Positions 36,440 through 44,390 of a stretch of DNA of 54,328 nt are shown piece after piece. Position numbers and translations under genes: made by a program. Source of the DNA: Bacteroidales bacterium (lineage in GTDB: Bacteria > Bacteroidota > Bacteroidia > Bacteroidales > P3); assembly GCA_017483575.1 (NCBI GenBank), contig JAFUWF010000009.1, positions 1 to 54,328 on the forward strand, read 5' to 3'. Position 1 is the stretch's first letter; each line of letters starts with the position of its first letter. The notes under the pieces were generated by a model, which had not been told where the DNA came from, ran no database searches, and was given only the letters and a program-made list of their open reading frames with translations.

Positions 36440-38674
36440 ATGAAACACAACACCAATAGCTGTGGCCGCTATCTGATTTCCCAGGCCACCAGGATTAGCC
36501 GCCGGCAGATGATAGCCTGCTGCGTGCTCGCACTTTCAACTTTCAGCTTTCAGCTTTCAGCTTCCGCCCAGGACACTGTGCGCACCCTCGACGAGGTGAT
36601 GATCCAGGATGTCCGCGTCAGCAACAAAGCGCCGCTGACCACCAACACCCTCGACCGCTCCGAGCTCGACGAGGCCCGTGCCGCCGTCAGCCTGCCCTTT
36701 ATGCTCGAGACCCAACCCTCCGTCGTGGCCAGCGGCGAGAACGGCGGCGTAGGTGCCACGGCCCTCCGCATCCGCGGTGTCGACGGCAGCCGCATCAACG
36801 TCAACATCAACGGCATCACCCTCAACGACCCCGAGAGCCAAGAGGTCTTCTGGTACAACATCCCCAACCTCGGCGGCATGGCCCAGAGCATGCAGATACA
36901 GCGCGGCGTGGGCGCCAGCAACGGTGGCTCGCCCGCCTTCGGCGCCGCCATCAACATGCAGACCCTCAACGCCCACAACCGCCCCTACGGCGAGGCCGAC
37001 CTCGGCTTCGGCAGCTGGAACACGCGCCAATACAGCGTCAGCGCCGGTACCGGCATCCTCCGCAGCGGCCTCTCCTTCGACTTCGCCTACAGCGGCCTCA
37101 CCTCCGACGGCTACATCCGCTCCTGGGGCACCGACCAGCAGAGCTTCTTCGGCAGCGCCTCCTGGTACGGCGAACGCACCCTGATAAAACTCCTCACCAT
37201 CATCGGCAGCCAGACCACCGGCATCACCTGGGACGGCGCCTACGACTACGAGCTCGACGACGACCCCACCTACAACCCCTCCGGCGCCTACAACATGGAC
37301 GGCAAGACCCTCTACTACCCCAACGAGACCGACAACTACTGGCAGCGCCACTACCAGCTCTACATCTCCCACCTCCTCTCCGACTCCTGGAGCCTCAACG
37401 CCGCCTTCGACTTCACCCACGGCGACGGCTACTACGAGCAGATGAAGTACAAGAAATACAAAGCCTACGGCCTCACCGCCCTCGAGGACGGCCAGAAGCA
37501 CAACCTCGTCACCCGCAAGGAGATGTACAACAACGCCTACACCGCCAACCTCTCCGCACGCTACACCGGCAACCGCCTCGGCCTCTCCTTCGGCGACAAC
37601 TTCCTCTACTACGACGGCGAGCACTACGGCAACATCATCTGGTTCCGCGACACCGCCGTCCACATGGACACCCCCTACGAGTGGTACCGCAACTACGGCG
37701 ACAAATACGACAACACCACCTACCTCAAAGCCAACTACGACTTCAGCGACGACCTCAACGCCTACGCCGACCTCCAGCTGCGCTTCGTCAACTACCAGGT
37801 CTACGGCTTCGCCGACGACCTCTTCGACATGGACTTCAACGCCAACTACCTCTTCTTCAACCCCAAGGCCGGCATCAACTGGCGCCTCGACGACCACCAG
37901 CGCACCTACCTCGTGGCCGGCATCAGCAACCGCGAGCCCCGCCGCAGCGACATCAAGGACGCCATAGGCCGCGGCGACACCATCCGTCCCGAGACCATGC
38001 TCGACCTCGAACTCGGCTACCAGATTGCCGCCGAACGCTGGAACTTCAGCGCCAACCTCTACGCCATGCTCTACCGCGACCAGATGACCCCCAACGGCGA
38101 CGTCTCCAGCAGCGGCTACGCCCTCATGGAAAACATCGAAAAGAGCTACCGCATCGGCATCGAGCTCCAGGCCGGCTACCAGCCCGTCGACTGGTTCCGC
38201 TTCGACGCCAACCTCACGCTGAGCCAGAACAAGTCCGTCGACTTCTCCTACACCGACTTCGCCGACGGCGACACCGTCCTCCAGACCGTCACCGCCAACA
38301 CCGACCTCTCCCTCTCGCCCTCCATCGTCGGCGCCGCCATCGCCACCTTCATCCCCGTCAAGGACGCCAAACTCCAGCTCGTGGGCAAATACGTAGGCAA
38401 ACAGTATGCCGACAACACCGGCCGCGAATGCTACGCCATCGACCCCTACTTCCTCCTCAACCTCAAGGCCTCCTATACCTTCCACCTCGGCGGCACCAAG
38501 CAGATCGAGGCCCAGCTGCTGGTCAACAACCTCCTCGACCACCAGTACCGCCTCAACGCCTGGGTGGGCGACTACTTCAGCGACGACGCCTCGTGGTACG
38601 GCTACTACCACGACCGCGCCTGGCTCCAGCAGCCCGGCATCAACTTCATGGCACGCGTGATATATAGATTCTAA
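36440..38674 (+). CDS. TonB-dependent outer membrane receptor for thiamine
   Basis: 744 residues. An N-terminal region with a signal (ACCVLALSTFSFQLSASAQ) precedes a plug domain (LDEVMIQDVRVSNK, then GATALRIRGVDGSRINVNIN and ASNGGSPAFGAAINMQTLN). A beta-barrel follows and ends in an aromatic residue (FMARVIYRF). It imports a substrate across the outer membrane using TonB energy. The riboswitch and the pnuT-thiN neighbours make thiamine the likely substrate (Omr1/OMP-thi type of Bacteroidetes). The signal peptide is partly encoded by seven-base repeats (36533-36560). An ATG 23 codons in is an alternative start. Confidence 0.93.
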   Translation: MKHNTNSCGRYLISQATRISRRQMIACCVLALSTFSFQLSASAQDTVRTLDEVMIQDVRVSNKAPLTTNTLDRSELDEARAAVSLPFMLETQPSVVASGENGGVGATALRIRGVDGSRINVNINGITLNDPESQEVFWYNIPNLGGMAQSMQIQRGVGASNGGSPAFGAAINMQTLNAHNRPYGEADLGFGSWNTRQYSVSAGTGILRSGLSFDFAYSGLTSDGYIRSWGTDQQSFFGSASWYGERTLIKLLTIIGSQTTGITWDGAYDYELDDDPTYNPSGAYNMDGKTLYYPNETDNYWQRHYQLYISHLLSDSWSLNAAFDFTHGDGYYEQMKYKKYKAYGLTALEDGQKHNLVTRKEMYNNAYTANLSARYTGNRLGLSFGDNFLYYDGEHYGNIIWFRDTAVHMDTPYEWYRNYGDKYDNTTYLKANYDFSDDLNAYADLQLRFVNYQVYGFADDLFDMDFNANYLFFNPKAGINWRLDDHQRTYLVAGISNREPRRSDIKDAIGRGDTIRPETMLDLELGYQIAAERWNFSANLYAMLYRDQMTPNGDVSSSGYALMENIEKSYRIGIELQAGYQPVDWFRFDANLTLSQNKSVDFSYTDFADGDTVLQTVTANTDLSLSPSIVGAAIATFIPVKDAKLQLVGKYVGKQYADNTGRECYAIDPYFLLNLKASYTFHLGGTKQIEAQLLVNNLLDHQYRLNAWVGDYFSDDASWYGYYHDRAWLQQPGINFMARVIYRF
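36533..36560 (+). repeat. seven-base tandem repeats inside the receptor signal peptide
   Basis: CTTTCAA, then CTTTCAG three times, in direct succession. They encode part of the hydrophobic signal segment (LSTFSFQLSASA). Seven bases are not a multiple of three, so each unit is read in a different frame. The tract is in the coding strand of the gene at 36440. Confidence 0.75.
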
Positions 38675-39268
38675 ATGAACACCTTCGAAGTCATCGGCGC
38701 AGCCATCGGTCTGGCCTATATCGTCAGCGAATATAGGGCAGACCGGTGGTTCTGGCCCCTGAGCCTGCTGATGAGCGCCTTCTACGCCGTCATCGACTTC
38801 ACCAGCGGCATCTACGCCAACGGCGCCATCTGCGTCTACAACTTCGCCATGTCCATCTACGGCATCCTCGTCTGGCGCGGCATCCTGGGCCGCAAGGACA
38901 AGGCCGAGCGCCCCACCACCTCCTGCCCCCGCCGCTACTGGCCGTGGCTCATCGCCCTCACGGCGCTGCTCAGCGTGGCCCTCTGGCAGCTGCTGGGCAT
39001 GCTGCACGAGAGCGTCTACACCCTCGCCAACGGCCGCACCGTCGACCTCGCCCTCCTCGACGGCATCTCCTCGGCCCTGAGCATCGTCACCATGTGGATG
39101 CTCTCGCGCAAATACTGGCAGCAGTGGATCGGATGGCTCCTCGTGGAACCCATGATGATCGTCCTCTTCTGGCTCACAGGCAACTACGCCTCCGCCGCCC
39201 TCTACGTCGTCTTCGAAGTGTTCTGCATCCTTGGCATCATCCGATGGAGAAAAGAAAGCATATCGTAA
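38675..39268 (+). CDS. pnuT: PnuC-family thiamine transporter PnuT
   Basis: 197 residues, six to seven hydrophobic segments, starting at the base after the receptor stop. PnuC-type features: GLAYIVSEYRADRWFWPLSL near the N-terminus and WQQWIGWLLVEPMMIVLFWL near the C-terminus. It mediates facilitated diffusion of a vitamin trapped afterwards by phosphorylation. Position between the thiamine receptor and ThiN identifies the thiamine-type (PnuT) rather than nicotinamide riboside. The end overlaps thiN by 25 bases. Confidence 0.9.
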   Translation: MNTFEVIGAAIGLAYIVSEYRADRWFWPLSLLMSAFYAVIDFTSGIYANGAICVYNFAMSIYGILVWRGILGRKDKAERPTTSCPRRYWPWLIALTALLSVALWQLLGMLHESVYTLANGRTVDLALLDGISSALSIVTMWMLSRKYWQQWIGWLLVEPMMIVLFWLTGNYASAALYVVFEVFCILGIIRWRKESIS

Positions 39269-39942
39269 TCCTCGCCGCCGGCGACTTCCCTACGCACCCC
39301 GTGCCCCTCGCCGCCCTGCGCGAGGCCGACTTTGTCGTCTGCTGCGACTCGGCCTACGAGGGAATGAAGAATGAAGAATCAAGGATGAAGAATCTTGTGG
39401 TCATCGGCGACGGCGACTCGCTGTCGGCCGCTGACAAGCAAACCCTCGGCGACCGCTGGATACACGTGGCCGAACAGGACTACAACGACCTCCACAAGGC
39501 CATGGCCTGGGTTATGGATGAGGTAGGAGGTATGAGGTATGAGGTTTCTACCTCCGACCTCCGACCTCCAACCTCCAACCTCAAAATAACAATTCTCGGC
39601 GCCACCGGCCGCCGCGAGGACCACACCCTGGGCAACCTCTCCTACCTCGCCACCTTCGCCGACGAATACCCCGGCATCGACCTCGAGATGCTCACCGACC
39701 ACGGCCGCTTCATCACCTTCTGCGGCACACAAACCTTCCCCTCCTTCCCCCGCCAGCAGGTCTCCCTCGTCGTCTTCAACCCCGCCGTCGGCATCACCTC
39801 CGAGGGCCTCCGCTGGCCCCTGCACGACTTCCACCCCTCCCTCTGGTGGCAAGCCACCCTCAACGAGGCCCTTACGGACCGCTTCACCCTCTCCGCCAAC
39901 GGCCCCGTCCTCCTCTTCCGCACCTACGACCCCAAGCCCTGA
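39244..39942 (+). CDS. thiamine pyrophosphokinase
   Basis: 232 residues from MEKRKHIVILAAGDFP; the start lies inside the end of pnuT. The family pattern is present: CCDSAYEG, VIGDGDSL, EQDYNDLHKAM, and GATGRREDHTLGN. It transfers pyrophosphate from ATP to thiamine, trapping the imported vitamin as TPP. Known as Tnr3/ThiN in this operon type. Two stretches look like repeat DNA read in frame: GMKNEESRMKN (heptamer tract) and an about 22-residue insertion before KITILGATG (inverted GAGGT tract). Folding of these loops may be unaffected since they fall between conserved motifs. Confidence 0.92.
   Translation: MEKRKHIVILAAGDFPTHPVPLAALREADFVVCCDSAYEGMKNEESRMKNLVVIGDGDSLSAADKQTLGDRWIHVAEQDYNDLHKAMAWVMDEVGGMRYEVSTSDLRPPTSNLKITILGATGRREDHTLGNLSYLATFADEYPGIDLEMLTDHGRFITFCGTQTFPSFPRQQVSLVVFNPAVGITSEGLRWPLHDFHPSLWWQATLNEALTDRFTLSANGPVLLFRTYDPKP
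39362..39396 (+). repeat. seven-base tandem repeats inside the thiamine pyrophosphokinase gene
   Basis: GAATGAA, GAATGAA, GAATCAA, GGATGAA, GAATCTT in succession, encoding the loop before the VIGDGDS motif. Because 7 is not a multiple of 3, the five units (35 bases) must be compensated elsewhere to keep the frame. Confidence 0.75.
39520..39582 (+). repeat. inverted GAGGT/ACCTC tract inside the thiamine pyrophosphokinase gene
   Basis: The first half is repeated GAGGTAGGAGGT / TATGAGGT units and the second half repeated ACCTCC-GACCTCC-AACC units, separated by TTCT. The two halves are complementary and could form a long stem. The tract is open in the gene's frame and adds about 21 residues (from DEVGGMRYEVS through PPTSNL) not found in normal family members. 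Confidence 0.7.
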
Positions 39943-39973
39943 CCCCCTCCCCCCACCCCTCTCAGACCCCCAC

Positions 39974-40130
39974 CAAACAGGTGTCTTATTCGACCGTTCT
40001 TATATAGTATACATATAGTATACATATACTTCTCATATAGTATTTATATACGGTATATGAATACTATATGAGAAGTATATGTATACTATATGCATACTAT
40101 ATGACAAGGGTGGTATTTGGGGGCTGTTTG
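39974..40130. repeat. long AT-rich palindrome, copy 3
   Basis: The 101-base core is 40002-40102, near-perfectly symmetric (one arm has ATATAGTATACAT where the other has ATATAGTATGCAT). The left flank GGTGTCTTATTCGACCG is the complement of the right flank of copy 2. The right flank (GACAAGGG, then GGGGGCTG) is the complement of the left flank of copy 2. This copy is therefore inverted relative to copy 2. CAAACAG at the left and CTGTTTG at the right may mark the ends. It lies 3' of the thiamine operon and upstream of purD. Confidence 0.88.
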
Positions 40131-40158
40131 ACAGGCTTTTATGTCTACCCTACACGGT

Positions 40159-40325
40159 CCTCGTTCTTCCCTACACACTCCTCAGTCAGCCCTGAAAGGG
40201 CTGCCAGCTCCCCTAACGTTAGGGAAGCAGCCAAGTTTGTGGCGTTGCTATCTAAGCACCTCCCCCAAACTAGGGGAAGTGGCCGCACAGAGTGCGGACG
40301 AAGGAGTGTGTAAGGGTGGACGAGG
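40159..40325. repeat. structured element with 29-base terminal inverted repeats
   Basis: 40159-40187 and 40297-40325 are inverted copies with 23 of 29 matches, sharing TACACACTCCT. Inside are three more potential hairpins: CCCTAACG/CGTTAGGG with GGCTGC/GCAGCC extension, CTCCCCC against AGGGGAAG, and CCGCAC/GTGCGG. There is no gene. It looks like a miniature inverted-repeat element, or a folded RNA whose ends pair. It follows palindrome copy 3 by about 30 bases. Confidence 0.6.
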
Positions 40326-40368
40326 GGTGCCGACCGACCGCCAGGGAGAAGGAGGAGGAAAAATTTTT

Positions 40369-40399
40369 TTTGCCATGTCGGAGGGATTGCGTATTTTTG
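40369..40399 (+). promoter_or_regulatory. housekeeping promoter of purD
   Basis: TTTG (40369-40372), 19 bases, TATTTTTG (40392-40399): exact Bacteroidetes consensus, 34 bases before the purD start. Confidence 0.75.
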
Positions 40400-40433
40400 C
40401 ATTTTATTTGTAGAACATAAAAAAGGCAAATAT

Positions 40434-41744
40434 ATGAATATTTTACTCCTTGGATCGGGCGGACGCGAACACGCAATTGCCTATAAGATAGCACAAAGCC
40501 CGCAGTGCGGACAACTTTTCATTGCCCCCGGCAACGCGGGCACGGAAGGGCTGGGCGAGAATGTGAAACTGGACATCATGGACTTCGAAGCCGTGGGTCA
40601 GTTTGCCCTGACACACCGCGTGGAGATGCTGGTGGTGGGCCCCGAGGCCCCGTTGGTGGGCGGCATCGCCGACTACTTCGCCAGCCAGGCCACGCTGAAG
40701 AACATCATGGTCATCGGCCCTTCGAAGCAGGGTGCCATGCTGGAAGGCAGCAAGGACTACGCCAAAGCCTTCATGCAGCGCCACAATATCCCTACGGCTC
40801 GTTACCGTACCTTCACCGTCGATACCCTCGCCGAGGGCGAGAAGTTCCTCGAAAGCCTCGAGGCCCCCTACGTGCTCAAAGCCGATGGATTGGCGGCCGG
40901 CAAGGGTGTGCTGATCGAGGACGACCTGGCCACCGCCAAGGCCCACCTGCGCGAGATGCTGGAGGACCGCAAGTTCGGCGACGCTTCGGCCAGCGTGGTG
41001 ATAGAAGAATACCTCAGCGGCATCGAGATGAGTGTCTTCGTGCTCACCGATGGCAGCCACTACCTGTTGCTGCCCTCCGCCAAGGACTACAAGCGCATTG
41101 GCGAAGGCGACACCGGCCTGAACACCGGCGGCATGGGTTCCGTGAGCCCTGTGCCCTTTGCCGACAAGGCCTTCATGAAGAAGGTGGAGGACCGCATTGT
41201 CAAGCCCACCGTGCGCGGATTGCGCGAGGAGAAGATACCGTACTGCGGCTTCATCTTCATCGGCCTGATGTGCTGCGGCATCGGTACGGAGGATGCATCG
41301 CCGTACGTTATTGAATACAACGTCCGCATGGGCGACCCGGAGACGGAGAGCGTCTTCCCCCGTATCAAGAGCGACGTGGTGGCCCTCTTCGAGAATGCCG
41401 CCCACGGCGACCTCGACGGCTGCAAGATCGAGGTGGATTCCCGCAGTGCCGCCTGTGTGATGATGGTGGCCAAGGGCTATCCGGAGAGCTATCCCAAGGG
41501 CGACGCCATCAGCCTGGGCGAGGATGCCGAGGGAGTAACCCTCTTCCACTGCGGCACCAAGCGCGACGGCGAGGGACGGCTGGTCACCGCCGGTGGCCGC
41601 GTCATCTGCGCCACCGCCCTGGCCAACAGCCTGCCCGAAGCCCTGCTGAAGAGCTACAACCGCTGCCAGACAGTGGAATGGGACGGCAAGTACCAGCGCC
41701 GCGACATCGGCCAGGACCTGCTGAAACTGATACAGGAGGGGTGA
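40434..41744 (+). CDS. purD: phosphoribosylamine-glycine ligase
   Basis: 436 residues. GSGGREHA at 7-14 and GNAGTEG open the N-terminal domain. The ATP-grasp core has VLKADGLAAGKGV and YNVRMGDPETESVFPRIKSD. It ligates glycine to 5-phosphoribosylamine, the second step of purine synthesis, in the cytoplasm. The start MNILLLGSGG is preceded by a strong promoter. The following genes run in the same direction with gaps of about 40-50 bases. Confidence 0.97.
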   Translation: MNILLLGSGGREHAIAYKIAQSPQCGQLFIAPGNAGTEGLGENVKLDIMDFEAVGQFALTHRVEMLVVGPEAPLVGGIADYFASQATLKNIMVIGPSKQGAMLEGSKDYAKAFMQRHNIPTARYRTFTVDTLAEGEKFLESLEAPYVLKADGLAAGKGVLIEDDLATAKAHLREMLEDRKFGDASASVVIEEYLSGIEMSVFVLTDGSHYLLLPSAKDYKRIGEGDTGLNTGGMGSVSPVPFADKAFMKKVEDRIVKPTVRGLREEKIPYCGFIFIGLMCCGIGTEDASPYVIEYNVRMGDPETESVFPRIKSDVVALFENAAHGDLDGCKIEVDSRSAACVMMVAKGYPESYPKGDAISLGEDAEGVTLFHCGTKRDGEGRLVTAGGRVICATALANSLPEALLKSYNRCQTVEWDGKYQRRDIGQDLLKLIQEG

Positions 41745-41787
41745 TTCCGGTCAAGAACCAAGAGCTAGGAGTTAAGGGGATTCTGCG

Positions 41788-42699
41788 TTGAAAGTCAACA
41801 AGAACATCGCAATAGGCCATCTGGCTTGCGCTGCCGCTTACGTCATTTTCGGCGTCAATGTAGTGGTGTGCCGCGACATTGCCACGGACGGGGGGCTGGA
41901 ACCCATCGTGCTGTTCGCCATGCGTGCCCTGGTGGCCGGAGGACTGTTCTGGATAGTGTCGCTGTTCATGCCCAAGGAGCGGGTGCCGTGGCAGGACCTG
42001 TTGCGGCTGGCGGGAGCTGGGGTGCTGGGGCTGTTCATGCCGCAGCTGACGTTCCTGCACGCCATTGCCCACACCACGCCGGTGGACCTCTCGGTGATGA
42101 GCACCACGACGCCCATCTTCACCATGTTCGTGGCCGCCATCTTCCTCAAGGAGCCCATCACATGGAAGAAGGCCCTGGGCGTGGCACTGAGCTTCGGAGG
42201 CATCCTGTGGCTCATCCTGCAGAGCACCTTCGGCGGCAACGGCGCTTCGGAGACGGAGCCCGTGGGCATAGCCTACTGCTTCGCCAACTACATAGTCTTC
42301 GCCCTGTACCTGGGCACCTGCCGCAACCTGATTGCGAGATACTCGGTGGTGACGAGCATGAAGTGGATGTTCCTGGTGTCGTTCGTGATAGCGTTGCCCT
42401 TTGCGTTGCCACACCTGCCGTCCACGGATTTTGCCGCCGTGCCGGGCTATGTGTGGTGGGAGATAGGGTTCATGATTATCTTCTCGACCTTCATAGCCTA
42501 CTATCTGGTTCCCGTGGGGCAGAAGCGCATACGGCCCACGCTGGTGAGCATGTACGGCTACCTGCAGCCCATCATAGCCATCGCCGTGGCCATATGGACG
42601 GGCATGGACCGGCTGACCGTCACCAAGGTGGTGGCGGCGTTGCTGGTGTTTGCCGGGGTGTGGGTGGTGAACCGCAGCCGTGCGGCAGCGCCGAAATAA
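41788..42699 (+). CDS. EamA/DMT-family transporter
   Basis: 303 residues with about ten hydrophobic segments arranged as two EamA repeats (HLACAAAYVIFGVNVVVCRD at the N-terminus; YCFANYIVFALYLGTCRNL in the second half; GYLQPIIAIAVAIWTG near the end). Drug/metabolite-type export or exchange, substrate unknown. The only start that keeps the first membrane segment is TTG (MKVNKNIAIGH). The gap before it carries degenerate seven-base repeats (CCAAGAG, CTAGGAG, TTAAGGG). Confidence 0.88.
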   Translation: MKVNKNIAIGHLACAAAYVIFGVNVVVCRDIATDGGLEPIVLFAMRALVAGGLFWIVSLFMPKERVPWQDLLRLAGAGVLGLFMPQLTFLHAIAHTTPVDLSVMSTTTPIFTMFVAAIFLKEPITWKKALGVALSFGGILWLILQSTFGGNGASETEPVGIAYCFANYIVFALYLGTCRNLIARYSVVTSMKWMFLVSFVIALPFALPHLPSTDFAAVPGYVWWEIGFMIIFSTFIAYYLVPVGQKRIRPTLVSMYGYLQPIIAIAVAIWTGMDRLTVTKVVAALLVFAGVWVVNRSRAAAPK

Positions 42700-42750
42700 T
42701 TTTTCGTAAGACAGAATACGATTAAAGAAAATATGACGTTATAGCAAGAT

Positions 42751-44376
42751 ATGAATTCCGAAAAGAAAGCCGCCACCAGTGGCAACATAATACTGATACT
42801 CATAGCGATAGTGATAGGCGTTATGATTGGACTGATGCTCAACTCGCATCGGTCGGATGCCGCTGTGGACGACCACCAGAGCCTGCAACAGAAGATGAGC
42901 GAGGTGATGAGGCTGGTGGAGCGCCACTACGTGGACTCCGTCGATGCCGACTCGCTGAGCGAACGCCTAGTGAGCGTGATGCTAAACGAACTGGACCCCC
43001 ACAGCGCCTACCTGACGGCCCGGGAGAAGGAACGCTCGGACGAGATGATGCGTGGCAACTTTGAAGGTGTGGGGCTCACCCTGCGCCGCGAGGGCGACAC
43101 GACCTTCATCGTAGAGGTGCTGCCCGGCGGTCCGTCGGAAGGCCTGGGAATACTGCCTGGCGACATCATCTGGAGCGTGGGCGACGTGCAGGTGAGCGGA
43201 GTGGAGATGGCTGCGGACTCGGTGGTGAAGCTCCTGCGCGGGCCGCGGCGCACAATAGTGGACGTCGGCGTACGTCACAGCCGGGGAAACACCGAACTGG
43301 TACACCACAAGATAAAACGCAACATCATCAACCACCATACCCTGCCCTACAGCGACATGCTCGACGACACCACGGGATACATCATCCTCTCGTCCTTCTC
43401 GTCGACGAGCCACATAGAATTCCATGATGCGCTGCAGGACCTGGTGAATCGTGGCATGCGGAGCCTCATCTTCGACCTCAGGGGCAACACCGGCGGTTCG
43501 CTGGAAGCGGCCGTGGTCATTGCCAACGAGATGCTGCCCGACGGTAGCCTCATCGTATACACCCAGGGAGCGCACCAGCGGCGGCAGAACATATATGCCC
43601 GCCGGGGAGGCCTCTTCACCGAAGGGAAGGTGATGGTGGTGGTGGACGAAGGGTCGGCCTCGGCCAGCGAGGTGGTGAGCGGTGCGCTGCAGGACAACGA
43701 CCGCGCCATCATCGTGGGACGCCGCACCTTCGGCAAAGGGCTGGTGCAGCAGGAATACGAGCTGAGCGACGGTGCCTCGCTGATGCTCACCGTGGCACGC
43801 TACTATACCCCCTCGGGACGCTCCATCCAGCGCCCCTACAGCGCCGGTACCGACGAATACTATCAGGACTACCTGACACAGCTGATGGAAGAATCCTATG
43901 CCGACAACCCGACGCTCCACGTCACCGACTCCACCCCCTACTACACCACCGGCGGCCGTGTGGTCTACGGCGGCGGCGGCATCTTCCCCGACAGGCTCAT
44001 AGCCTACCTCCACGACCCCAGCTTCGTGTACTACAACCGCCTCTCGGAGAAGCACATACCCATCCGTGCAGCCTTCAACGAGGTGAAGAAACACGCTGCC
44101 GAATGGCTGGAGCGCTATCCGGACCTGGACAGCTTCTGCCGAAACTACGAACCCGGAGAGAACGTAATCCAGCACATGGTGGCCATGGGCGAAGCCGAAG
44201 GGGTGCCGCTGGACAGCAAAGGCCTCAATGCGCAGCGGCGCATGATACGCACCCTGCTCAAAGCCTACATCGCCGAATCGCTCTACGGGTCCCATGCCTT
44301 CTACCGCGTCTACATCACCCAGGACGAAGACATACGGCAGGCCCGCGCCATACTGAAAGAAAACGAGAATAAATAA
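42751..44376 (+). CDS. S41 family C-terminal processing peptidase
   Basis: 541 residues. An N-terminal membrane anchor (about 11-30) precedes a PDZ domain (about 100-185; FEGVGLTLRREGDTTFIVEV) and the S41 catalytic domain. This has FDLRGNTGGSLEAAV, GSASASE at 301-307 (nucleophile probably Ser304) and the lysine in TFGKG (Lys329). It is a periplasmic, membrane-tethered serine protease that trims or degrades envelope proteins. Similar proteins in Bacteroidales are called CtpA-like. Followed 14 bases later by the thioredoxin-like gene. Confidence 0.93.
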   Translation: MNSEKKAATSGNIILILIAIVIGVMIGLMLNSHRSDAAVDDHQSLQQKMSEVMRLVERHYVDSVDADSLSERLVSVMLNELDPHSAYLTAREKERSDEMMRGNFEGVGLTLRREGDTTFIVEVLPGGPSEGLGILPGDIIWSVGDVQVSGVEMAADSVVKLLRGPRRTIVDVGVRHSRGNTELVHHKIKRNIINHHTLPYSDMLDDTTGYIILSSFSSTSHIEFHDALQDLVNRGMRSLIFDLRGNTGGSLEAAVVIANEMLPDGSLIVYTQGAHQRRQNIYARRGGLFTEGKVMVVVDEGSASASEVVSGALQDNDRAIIVGRRTFGKGLVQQEYELSDGASLMLTVARYYTPSGRSIQRPYSAGTDEYYQDYLTQLMEESYADNPTLHVTDSTPYYTTGGRVVYGGGGIFPDRLIAYLHDPSFVYYNRLSEKHIPIRAAFNEVKKHAAEWLERYPDLDSFCRNYEPGENVIQHMVAMGEAEGVPLDSKGLNAQRRMIRTLLKAYIAESLYGSHAFYRVYITQDEDIRQARAILKENENK

Positions 44377-44390
44377 TACATAATAATGTT

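Noticed and set aside
36557-39007. Open minus-strand frame of 816 codons
   Set aside because: Val/Gly-rich complement of the TonB receptor gene; the plus strand has the riboswitch and family motifs.
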